From BOG-1363 sp043775355 (GTDB taxonomy: Bacteria > Planctomycetota > UBA11346): a stretch of 10,350 nt of DNA. Under the pieces are notes generated by a model. That model was not told the DNA's origin and ran no database searches. It saw only the letters and a program-made list of their open reading frames with translations. Every line of letters starts with the position of its first letter. Positions within the stretch are counted from its first letter, which is position 1. A program made the translations under genes and the position numbers. Below, in pieces: positions 1-5,809 of the stretch. The DNA is taken from contig JAYVSL010000229.1 of assembly GCA_043775355.1 (NCBI GenBank), positions 1-10,350 on the forward strand, in the 5' to 3' direction.

Positions 1-15
1 CCGTAAAAGTAGTAA

Positions 16-52
16 GCGCCGAGAACTCTCGGCGACTCTCGGTGCATTTTTT
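16..52 (+). terminator. Rho-independent terminator-like hairpin of a gene left of the window
   Basis: GCGCCGAG (16-23) can pair with CTCGGTGC (38-45), with one G-T pair, and is followed by a run of six T (47-52). This is the arrangement of an intrinsic terminator reading rightward. An alternative perfect 7-bp stem with a 4-nt loop, CGCCGAG (17-23) with CTCGGCG (28-34), uses the same left arm, because the right arm is a 10-bp tandem near-repeat (25-34 and 35-44). The gene it would serve lies outside the window. It could also act in reverse, but the T tract on that side is poor. Confidence 0.5.
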
Positions 53-60
53 ACAGCGAA

Positions 61-118
61 ATAATTTGGCACTGAGCGATTGCTGTTCCCAAACAGCAAT
101 CGGTCGCTGTCGGAATTA
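61..118 (-). terminator. Hairpin just downstream of radC
   Basis: A perfect 11-bp stem (77-87 with 92-102, loop CCCA) lies 22 nt past the radC stop. It is extended by an outer complementary pair, ATAATT (61-66) with AATTAT (113-118). No clean T run follows on the minus strand, only an A/T-rich stretch. It may be a weak terminator or a 3' stabilising structure for the leftward transcript. The hairpin is seen directly; its role is inferred from position. Confidence 0.45.
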
Positions 119-124
119 TCATCC

Positions 125-1054
125 CTAGCGAAAACACTCCGGATGATCGCGGCGAATGCTGACGAAGCGGCCGCTGTCGCCAATGATAACGTGGTCGACA
201 AGTTTGACGTCCAGCGTGCGGCCAGCGGTAACTAAACGCACGGTGACGGCGAGATCGGCTGGTGACGGACTGGGATCGCCGGTGGGATGATTGTGCACGG
301 CGATGCATGAGGTTGCGCCAGCGGTTAGCGCGGCGCGGAAAAATGCGCGGGGGCCGGCGTCGGTGCCGTCGACATCGCCTTGCGATATTTGGCGCGGTTC
401 GCCGATGAGTCCGCTGCGTGGGTCGAGTGGCAGGCACCAGAAACGTTCATGATCCAGCAGTACCAATTCGCGCAGGTGTTCGACGGTGAGTTCTGGTGAA
501 ATAAGTTTGGGCCGTTCGCGCCGACGCGTGGCGCTGGCAACGCGATTGGCGAGTTCGAACGCGGCGGCAAGTTCAGTTGCTTTGGCTGGACCAAGGCCGC
601 GCGCTTCCAGCAAAGTGTCGATTTCGGTGCGCGCTAAACCAAGCAAACCGTCGTAATCTGCCAACAATCGATCGGCAAATTCCAGGACGCCTTCGTCGCC
701 GCCACCGGTGCGCAATAACAACGCCAACAATTCTGTGTCGCTCAATGAGCGAATACCACTGTGCAGCGCTTTTTCGCGCGGACGTTCGCCTTCGTGCATG
801 CGCTCAAGTCGACGCGGTGGTTCCGTTGGCATGAGCAATTGTCGATAACCAACGCGGGCAGGCTCAGACCAACCGCCGTCAACTAACTCACCGGCAGCGT
901 GTAGGCGGCGGCAATATAATGTCGCCTCATAGTGCGGTACCCCGGCGGCGACCAACATGTCCGTGGTCAACGCATCTGCGCTAACGGCCGCATCAAGAAA
1001 ACGTCGCACCGGTTCAGGCTGTAAACGTAAGGCCGCTTCTAATGATAACGGCAT
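125..1054 (-). CDS. radC: RadC family JAB/JAMM-domain protein with extra N-terminal domain
   Basis: RadC (UPF0758) proteins are putative JAMM-type metalloproteins, historically linked to DNA repair, though their real activity is unresolved. Residues about 88-118 (RPREKALHSGIRSLSDTELL) are the usual RadC N-terminus. Residues 139-171 form a helix-hairpin-helix region. Residues about 190-309 are the JAB domain with the zinc motif HNHPTGDPSPSPAD (H254, H256, D267). At 309 aa it is about 85 residues longer than typical RadC. The extra N-terminus (1-85) is helical and could be a winged-helix-like module, but I do not recognise it. The glutamate found near the JAMM site in many RadC proteins is not at the expected spacing; E219 is about two residues off. 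It lies 12 nt behind the membrane protein at 1067-1702, so the two are probably co-transcribed. The start at 1054 has only a weak AGAAAG-like site, and an internal start near residue 86 cannot be excluded. Confidence 0.9.
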   Translation of the reverse strand: MPLSLEAALRLQPEPVRRFLDAAVSADALTTDMLVAAGVPHYEATLYCRRLHAAGELVDGGWSEPARVGYRQLLMPTEPPRRLERMHEGERPREKALHSGIRSLSDTELLALLLRTGGGDEGVLEFADRLLADYDGLLGLARTEIDTLLEARGLGPAKATELAAAFELANRVASATRRRERPKLISPELTVEHLRELVLLDHERFWCLPLDPRSGLIGEPRQISQGDVDGTDAGPRAFFRAALTAGATSCIAVHNHPTGDPSPSPADLAVTVRLVTAGRTLDVKLVDHVIIGDSGRFVSIRRDHPECFR

Positions 1055-1066
1055 GGTTACTTTCTG

Positions 1067-1702
1067 CTATTTTCTTAGAATGAACTGCATGGCGTAAACC
1101 CACACGATCATCACCGCCAGCAGAGCAAGTAATAAGTACAGGCGACGATTCGCGCCACCCTTTGGCAGCGGTGCGATGGCTGCACGGGCTTCGCTGAGCG
1201 CACCCTGAGCAACCAACGCATGATGTGCGATGTCACGTTTTGCCGCCTCCATGTCAGCGACCGTCACCGCAGCACGATCAGCCCGCAGCCGACGATCAAA
1301 AGCCGCCAACACCTGCTCCATGGCAGTTGCGCTGGTCACCGCCGTGGCAGAGCAACGCTCCATCACCGGAGCCACCGCTGCGAACGGTTCCACCGGGCCT
1401 GCGGATCTGACCAACAAATGCATTTCTTGACATTCCGTCGCTGCCCGCACCACCGCGTGCGCCTGCGAATAGATCGCCTGCAAACGCGCCTGCACTGCCG
1501 CTGTCGCTGCGGCTGCGATACGATCGCCACGCAACACCGATGGCGGCGGAGGTGGCTCAAAACGCGGGCCCTCTGGCAAATCTTGCGGTAATTTCAGCCA
1601 GCGGATCAGTTTGACGCCGAACAACAGCAGCATGGCAAATATCATCAATCCGCCAACGATGGCGATCATGCTTGATGGTAATAGCTGCGGATCGACGGGC
1701 AT
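1067..1702 (-). CDS. Hypothetical protein with a membrane segment at each end
   Basis: I do not recognise a family. The 211-aa protein has a hydrophobic segment at residues 12-31 followed by basic residues (KLIRWLK). A proline-rich linker (49-54) comes next, then a long Ala/Arg-rich region (60-175) predicted to be helical, with His, Cys and acidic residues scattered through it. A second hydrophobic segment spans 187-207 and the protein ends in RK. The central part is probably a soluble alpha-helical or coiled domain between two membrane anchors. It is the first gene of a leftward pair with radC, 12 nt apart, and faces away from the sulfur-carrier operon. The start at 1702 has no clear Shine-Dalgarno site; Met12 (MIAIVGG) is an alternative start that would begin at the membrane segment. 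Coding is supported by the coherent two-anchor architecture and tight spacing to radC. Confidence 0.7.
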   Translation of the reverse strand: MPVDPQLLPSSMIAIVGGLMIFAMLLLFGVKLIRWLKLPQDLPEGPRFEPPPPPSVLRGDRIAAAATAAVQARLQAIYSQAHAVVRAATECQEMHLLVRSAGPVEPFAAVAPVMERCSATAVTSATAMEQVLAAFDRRLRADRAAVTVADMEAAKRDIAHHALVAQGALSEARAAIAPLPKGGANRRLYLLLALLAVMIVWVYAMQFILRK

Positions 1703-1862
1703 GGCGCGGACGTTAGAGCAGGCCGCCGGTGACGAAAGCAGAGAACCTCCGCGAAGTCGGATAAGGCCAGCTGAAGCCCAGATCGGTCAGCTTTTGGCGC
1801 CAAGTGCTTGCCCCCCTCCGCCACGGCTTCATCATCCGCGCCCGTCTGAAAAGGAGCCTGCC
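1703..1862. promoter_or_regulatory. Divergent intergenic region with palindrome
   Basis: This 160-nt gap separates the leftward membrane protein/radC pair from the rightward sulfur-carrier operon, so promoters for both should lie here. I see no convincing -35/-10 pair. Structures present are a perfect 10-bp palindrome TTGGCGCCAA (1794-1803) and, just before it, AGCTGA (1769-1774) opposed to TCAGCT (1787-1792). Either could be an operator or a leader hairpin. No known riboswitch consensus was recognised. Confidence 0.4.
1849..1856 (+). promoter_or_regulatory. Shine-Dalgarno site setting the sulfur-carrier start
   Basis: AAAAGGAG ends 6 nt before the ATG at 1863. It is one of the few strong ribosome-binding sites in the window. 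It fixes the start of the small sulfur-carrier protein at 1863 rather than at an upstream in-frame ATG (1611), which would add 84 residues unrelated to the family. Confidence 0.8.
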
Positions 1863-2138
1863 ATGGCCGTATCCGTGCGTATTCCCAGTGTGCTGCGCAA
1901 TCTGACTGCTGGTAAAGAGACCATCGACGTCATGGCCGCCACCATCGACGAAGCTTTGGCTGCGGTCGAAGTCGCCCATCCCGGCATCAAAGCACGGCTG
2001 TGCGACGAGACCGGTAAACTCCGTCGTTTCGTCAACGTCTTCGTCGGTGAAGAAGATATTCGTTTTCTTGACGGGCAAAAAACTGCGCTGAAGGATGGCG
2101 ATCTGATCGACGTCGTGCCGGCGATTGCGGGCGGCTGA
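1863..2138 (+). CDS. CysO/MoaD/ThiS-family sulfur-carrier protein
   Basis: This is a 91-aa beta-grasp protein ending in Gly-Gly, the C-terminus that is adenylated and converted to a thiocarboxylate in MoaD, ThiS and CysO. The body (VSVRIPSVLRNLT at the N-terminus, then LRRFVNVFVGEEDIRFLDG and LKDGDLIDVVPAIAGG) resembles mycobacterial CysO more than MoaD or ThiS. CysO donates sulfur for cysteine synthesis together with CysM and the JAMM protease Mec. None of these partners, and no ThiF/MoeB-type E1, is present here. It is the first gene of a three-gene operon; the next start codon lies 3 nt after its stop. By family it should act in the cytoplasm as a sulfur donor. The acceptor in this operon is unknown. 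The family call is firm, the specific pathway is not. Confidence 0.88.
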   Translation: MAVSVRIPSVLRNLTAGKETIDVMAATIDEALAAVEVAHPGIKARLCDETGKLRRFVNVFVGEEDIRFLDGQKTALKDGDLIDVVPAIAGG

Positions 2139-2141
2139 GCG

Positions 2142-3341
2142 ATGGCCACTACCGCAGCGGCCGCCGAAGTCGCGGCGCTGCGACTCGACCTTACCAACCA
2201 AGGCGTGCGCCTTGGTGAAGACGTCATTGCCGCAGGTTTTGACTTGGCCCTGGTCAGCGGAACGGCGAACAACAGCAGCGGAGCGGCGAGCAACAACAAC
2301 GCCTCGGAAGGAATCGATCTGATCCTTCCTGGAGGCTGGTGCACCAACGTGTGCATCGCCCCAGGCTATGCGCGGACCTCGCCGTACCTTTTAAATTTGA
2401 GCACCAGCAACACGCTTGAGCTGCGCCATCCGCGACACGGAATCATTCCGGTGAGCGTGCCAGATACCGCACGCTTTCGCCATGAACGCACTCCCAGCGG
2501 CGCGTCATGCGGTGACATCGGCGCCGTGCACGGCGTGTGGCTGGTGATCGCGCCATTTGCGGCGCGTGACGGTCTTGGCCTTGATCGACCACGGCGTTTT
2601 TTAGGACTGCCGCCGCAGCGTCCTTTGCAAAAAGGACAATGGTCGGTCGATGAGGTGGTCGCCTGTGCCGAAGCGGCGTGGGCGCATGCTGGTGCACGAT
2701 TGGTCCATTTAGAAGCCAGTCACTTGCTGCGCGATGACGGCGGTTTGGCGGATCTGTCGCCGTATATCACTGCGCTCAAACGAGCGCTGCCAACGTTGAT
2801 TTCGGTATCCGCATTACCGCCGATTGATCCGGCGCTCACGCTTGATCTCTATGCCGCTGGCTGCGACACCATCAGCTATCACTTGCTGGCGTTTGATGCT
2901 GGCGCGGCGGCTCACGTCGCGCCCATTCGCAGTCGTTTCGTCAGCCATGAACGCTTGATCAATAGCTTGCGCGCTGCTGCACGGATCTTTCCGCGTGGCG
3001 CCGTGTCTACTGATTTGCTGCTTGGTCTTGAACCGCTGGAACATGTTTCTGCGGCCTTACCACAATTGACCACTGCAGGAATCGTTCCCAATTTGGCGCT
3101 ATTTCGTCCATTGCCCGGCGGCGAAGACGATGTTCCTGCGGGTGCGCTGGTGCCAACGGAACCGATTCTTGCGCTGCGCGCCGAACGTGGTGACCACATG
3201 CGTGCCCACGGTCTGTGGCATAGTCGCCTGCGCGGTTTTCCCCGCACTTTATGGGGCTTTGAACCCTATGTGCCAACGCTGAGCGATCGCCTCTATGCCA
3301 GCGTCCGACGCTCGCTGCGAGTGAAGCGAGAAGCGGTATGA
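2142..3341 (+). CDS. Radical-SAM-like protein lacking the CX3CX2C cluster motif
   Basis: The 399-aa protein resembles, from memory, the radical-SAM family that includes MSMEG_0568. Shared-looking stretches are CIAPGYARTSPYLL (71-84), a VPDTARF...GDIGAVHG block (106-131), LPPIDPALTLDLYAAGCDTISYHLLAFD (225-252), a GAVSTDLLLGLEP strand (286-298) and VPNLALFRPLPG (315-326). In such proteins the iron-sulfur cysteines follow the VHG block. Here that stretch (134-158) reads RPRRFLGL where C-x-F-C-G would be expected, and contains no cysteine. The five cysteines (67, 71, 123, 175, 241) form no CX3CX2C; C67/C71 are CX3C but followed by Pro and lie in the N-terminal domain. It is therefore probably a pseudo-enzyme or a protein with altered cofactor use. 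Residues 39-58 form an Asn/Ser/Ala-rich linker. It is translationally coupled to both neighbours: 3 nt after the sulfur carrier, and an ATGA overlap with the permease. Confidence 0.75.
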   Translation: MATTAAAAEVAALRLDLTNQGVRLGEDVIAAGFDLALVSGTANNSSGAASNNNASEGIDLILPGGWCTNVCIAPGYARTSPYLLNLSTSNTLELRHPRHGIIPVSVPDTARFRHERTPSGASCGDIGAVHGVWLVIAPFAARDGLGLDRPRRFLGLPPQRPLQKGQWSVDEVVACAEAAWAHAGARLVHLEASHLLRDDGGLADLSPYITALKRALPTLISVSALPPIDPALTLDLYAAGCDTISYHLLAFDAGAAAHVAPIRSRFVSHERLINSLRAAARIFPRGAVSTDLLLGLEPLEHVSAALPQLTTAGIVPNLALFRPLPGGEDDVPAGALVPTEPILALRAERGDHMRAHGLWHSRLRGFPRTLWGFEPYVPTLSDRLYASVRRSLRVKREAV

Positions 3342-4801
3342 GCCATGATCTTCCGCCAAATGCCGCGCCGCTGCAATTCATCGACTCACATCGTAGTTGG
3401 TTGCTGGTACGTCGTGGCTGGCACGTGGCCATCGTCTTACTGGTGCTCGCAGGATTAATTGGCGGCTACGTGTGGAGCAACGATCTCCCGATAAAAGCTG
3501 CCGACGGTGGCCTGAATCAATTCGGGGCGCGCACGTTAGCGATCTTCTTAGCAGCGGTCATCTTATGGGTCACCGAGGCGGTGCCGCTGGTCGTCACCGG
3601 CCTAGGCGTCTTCGTCGCACTGGTCGCTGGCGGTATCGGTACACCGGCGCAAGTATCGGCGTGGTTCGGTGATCGCGTGGTGTTCTTTTTACTCGGAATA
3701 TTTCTGATCGCTGGCTCACTAACCGCATCGCACGTGGTTGATCACGCGGCGCTGCGCTTGCTCAACGCGGTGGGAACCAGCCCGCGCAAATTGCGTCAGG
3801 GTGTTTTCTGGGTGTCGTTTTTCGCCAGCTTCCTGCTCGCGGAACATGCCGTCGCAGCAATGTTATTTCCGGTGATTGCGCGCATCCGTGATGCGCTGGG
3901 CAAACCACGGCAAAGCTCTTCTTACGTCGCCGGATTATTTTTGGCCCTCGCCTGGGGCTGTTCCATTGGTGGTATCGTTACCTATTTAGGCGGCGCGCGC
4001 ATCGCCTTGGCCATGGGCATCGCACAGACCAAAGGCATTGCCGTTCCTGGTTTCTTCGAACTGATGGCGATGAGCCTACCGATCGCCATCCCCTTCGGCA
4101 TTATTGCCGCGTTCATTCTCGAAATCGCTTTCCCGATCGATGTGCCAAATGTCACCCAGGCGCGTGAAGCCCTCGCCGAACGTCGGCGCGAGCTTGGCCG
4201 TTTTGGTCCACGACAACGTGCCGTCTTGATCATTCTCTTGCTGACCGTTGCCGCATGGGCTTTCTTTGGCGTCAAATATCTTGCCCCCGTCGCACTCGCC
4301 TCGGCCGCCGTACTGATGAGCACCGGCCTCGCCCGCTGGAGCGAAGTCGAACGCCACGTGCCGTGGGATTTATTAATCATGGAAGCCGGCGCCCTCGCCC
4401 TCTGTTCTGCTCTAGAAGCCACCGGCGCTTCCGTATGGGCCGGGCATATTGCCTTCAGCAATATCGGCCACGAACCGATCTTGATTATCGCCGCCATCAC
4501 GCTCTTCACCATCATCTTGACGGAACTGTTCTCAAATCCGGCGGTCGTCACCTTGCTCGTTCCGTTGCTCATCCCTGCCGCGCCAGCACTCGGATTTCAG
4601 GGCAACGAAATCGCCTTGGTCCTTGCCGTCGCGCTGCCATGCGGTTTATCGTTCGTCCTTCCACTCGGATCTCCGCCACTCGCCATCGCGTTTTCCAGCG
4701 GAGAATACAAAGTCGCCAAAGTCGCTGGTTGGGGCATCTTGTTAGATCTTATTCCCGTGCCGCTGACTGTCGCGGCGTTCTGGTTATTTTGGCGTTCATA
4801 G
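3338..4801 (+). CDS. SLC13/DASS-type anion permease with altered signature motifs
   Basis: This 487-aa integral membrane protein has roughly 11-12 hydrophobic segments in two related halves, as in the divalent anion:sodium symporter family and the wider ion transporter superfamily. Recognisable blocks are WVTEAVPL (77-84), SIGGIVTYLGG (209-219), TELFSNPAVVTLLVP (395-409) and LPLGSPPLAIAFSSG (441-455). In characterised DASS carriers two SNT motifs hold sodium and substrate carboxylate. Here the first is AEH (168-170) and the second SNP (399-401). The usual PPN of the late loop is PPL (446-448). Substrate and coupling ion are therefore likely to differ from dicarboxylate carriers and cannot be stated. 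The start overlaps the previous stop (ATGA), so it should be co-expressed with the sulfur carrier and the radical-SAM-like protein. A long inverted repeat follows the gene and may end the transcript. Confidence 0.85.
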   Translation: MSHDLPPNAAPLQFIDSHRSWLLVRRGWHVAIVLLVLAGLIGGYVWSNDLPIKAADGGLNQFGARTLAIFLAAVILWVTEAVPLVVTGLGVFVALVAGGIGTPAQVSAWFGDRVVFFLLGIFLIAGSLTASHVVDHAALRLLNAVGTSPRKLRQGVFWVSFFASFLLAEHAVAAMLFPVIARIRDALGKPRQSSSYVAGLFLALAWGCSIGGIVTYLGGARIALAMGIAQTKGIAVPGFFELMAMSLPIAIPFGIIAAFILEIAFPIDVPNVTQAREALAERRRELGRFGPRQRAVLIILLLTVAAWAFFGVKYLAPVALASAAVLMSTGLARWSEVERHVPWDLLIMEAGALALCSALEATGASVWAGHIAFSNIGHEPILIIAAITLFTIILTELFSNPAVVTLLVPLLIPAAPALGFQGNEIALVLAVALPCGLSFVLPLGSPPLAIAFSSGEYKVAKVAGWGILLDLIPVPLTVAAFWLFWRS

Positions 4802-4819
4802 ATAGGCAAAGCTTGCTCT

Positions 4820-4921
4820 GACATGGAGCACCGGAGAACCGGAGAATAAACAGATTTTCAATCCTATAATCCACGCTGATTCTTGGCTTTTGGCTTCTCC
4901 GGTACTCCGGTGCTCCATGTC
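4820..4921. repeat. 27-bp inverted repeat around an AT-rich spacer
   Basis: The arms at 4820-4846 and 4895-4921 are complementary at 26 of 27 positions, separated by 48 nt of AT-rich sequence. Each arm contains the short motif ACCGGAG-like twice. No T run follows either side, so a simple intrinsic terminator is unlikely, although the structure could still fold in RNA between the permease gene and queE. The shape (near-perfect termini, no coding capacity, about 100 bp) suits a dispersed palindromic element or miniature mobile element. No target-site duplication is visible. A TATAAT hexamer (4865-4870) in the spacer could be a -10 box for queE, but there is no good -35 partner. Confidence 0.75.
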
Positions 4922-4954
4922 ATTCTCCCATTTCTAGACAGCTTCTCCGTATCG

Positions 4955-4972
4955 ACCGTGCTTCTGCACGGT
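4955..4972 (+). promoter_or_regulatory. Leader hairpin upstream of queE
   Basis: ACCGTGC (4955-4961) and GCACGGT (4966-4972) form a perfect 7-bp stem with loop TTCT, 22 nt before the first possible queE start. Genes of queuosine synthesis are often controlled by preQ1 riboswitches. I could not match this leader to the preQ1-I consensus, so a riboswitch is not claimed. Confidence 0.35.
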
Positions 4973-4994
4973 TGGCGCCGCTGATTCAGCAACT

Positions 4995-5645
4995 ATGGTG
5001 CCGCCCATGCGTTCCTACCGGGTGAAAGAAATTTTCGGTCCTACGCTGCAAGGCGAGGGCCTGCATGCGGGCATGCCGTGCGTGTTCGTTCGGCTGAGCG
5101 GCTGCAATGCTTGGGATGGTCGAAGCGAAACTCGTGCGACGTCGGCGTGTCCGTACTGCGACACCGATTTTCGCGGTGGTGAAACCATGGATGCCACGCA
5201 GATCCTTGCGCAGTTACAAACATTACATCCCGCTAGCGCCAGCCTCGGTTGTGTGCTCACCGGTGGCGAACCTCTGCTGCAAGCCGATGCCGACTTACTT
5301 CATACGCTGGGTAAATCTTTCGCCTGGGTCGACATCGAAACCAACGGTACCCGTGCTTGCCCACCGCGACCAGCCAACGTCTTTATCAGTTGCAGTCCCA
5401 AATTCATTGCCGATCAGCCGATCGTCGTCGAACCGGATTGGTGGAAAATACTGATACCTGATCAGGAACGTTTTCTTGAACACGCCCTCGCCAGTGGCAA
5501 ATCCGTCTTCGTTCAACCCACCTGTCCGGACGGCGGACCGGTCGGCGAGCGCTATCAGGCAAACGTCAAAAATTGCATTGATCTCTGTTTTTCACGCGGT
5601 TGTCGACTCAGTTTACAGCAACATAAATATCTCGCGATACCATAA
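4995..5645 (+). CDS. queE: 7-carboxy-7-deazaguanine synthase (QueE)
   Basis: QueE is a radical-SAM enzyme that rearranges 6-carboxy-tetrahydropterin to 7-carboxy-7-deazaguanine on the path to preQ0 and queuosine in tRNA. Residues visible: KEIFGPTLQGEG (11-22), the cluster cysteines C37, C52 and C55 in a CX14CX2C arrangement (the Burkholderia/E. coli-like QueE variant rather than CX3CX2C), the SAM-binding TGGEPLLQ (89-96), ETNGT (115-119), SCSPK (132-136) and the C-terminal LSLQQHKYLAIP. The length of 216 aa is normal. Met1 (4995) and Met5 (5007) are both possible starts and neither has a Shine-Dalgarno site; Met5 (MRSYRVKEIFGPTLQGEG) fits the family better. It stands alone here, without queC, queD or queF nearby. 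The 3' end is partly duplicated just downstream. Confidence 0.95.
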   Translation: MVPPMRSYRVKEIFGPTLQGEGLHAGMPCVFVRLSGCNAWDGRSETRATSACPYCDTDFRGGETMDATQILAQLQTLHPASASLGCVLTGGEPLLQADADLLHTLGKSFAWVDIETNGTRACPPRPANVFISCSPKFIADQPIVVEPDWWKILIPDQERFLEHALASGKSVFVQPTCPDGGPVGERYQANVKNCIDLCFSRGCRLSLQQHKYLAIP

Positions 5646-5654
5646 ATATCTCGC
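5622..5654 (+). repeat. 14-bp direct repeat duplicating the queE tail
   Basis: CATAAATATCTCGC occurs at 5622-5635, inside queE where it encodes HKYLA, and again at 5641-5654. The copies are offset by 19 nt, so the second is out of frame. The queE stop codon lies within the second copy. The AT-richer block with the acyltransferase starts immediately after. It could be a small tandem duplication or a trace of an insertion event at the gene end. Confidence 0.7.
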
Positions 5655-5809
5655 CTCGTCTTAGACTTCGAACGACAACAAATAACCAGTAAGCCATGAA
5701 TATTTTCCTTGTCATTTCCTATTGAAATATTCACCGTTCTTCACTATGCGGCTTATTTTACGTCTTCTCATTGAAAAAAAAGATATCGTAGTTGGTGCTA
5801 TTCGTGACA
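5646..5809. other. AT-rich gap between convergent queE and acyltransferase genes
   Basis: This 164-nt stretch between two converging 3' ends holds no ORF I would support. An imperfectly placed hairpin, TGAATATTT (5697-5705) with AAATATTCA (5725-5733), 19-nt loop, and a run of eight A (5775-5782) are the only structures seen. Read leftward after the acyltransferase stop, the A run becomes a U tract, but no GC-rich stem directly precedes it. Confidence 0.4.

Noticed and set aside
125..1054. RadC acting as the Mec-type JAMM protease for the nearby CysO-like carrier
   Set aside because: It has full RadC architecture (UPF0758 N-terminus, HhH, JAB), is divergently transcribed and sits beside an unrelated membrane protein. 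Proximity alone does not support it.
1611..1862. Longer start for the sulfur carrier at 1611
   Set aside because: The extra 84 residues overlap the divergent gene, do not fit the family, and the strong ribosome-binding site lies at 1849-1856.
2340..2370. C67-x3-C71 of the radical-SAM-like protein as the iron-sulfur motif
   Set aside because: The third position is Pro rather than Cys, and the segment aligns with the N-terminal block preceding the barrel, not with the cluster loop.
3982..4572. Long minus-strand open frame inside the permease gene
   Set aside because: It is a low-complexity shadow with no family features, opposite a clear membrane-protein frame.
4865..4870. TATAAT as a firm queE promoter
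   Set aside because: The hexamer is perfect, but the sequence 17 nt upstream bears no likeness to a -35 box and it lies inside the inverted-repeat spacer.
4935..4994. preQ1 riboswitch ahead of queE
   Set aside because: There is a short hairpin, but neither the preQ1-I loop/A-rich tail nor another class could be matched.
5697..5733. AT-rich hairpin as a queE terminator
   Set aside because: The stem is only A/T-rich with a 19-nt loop and no T run follows, so it is too weak to call.
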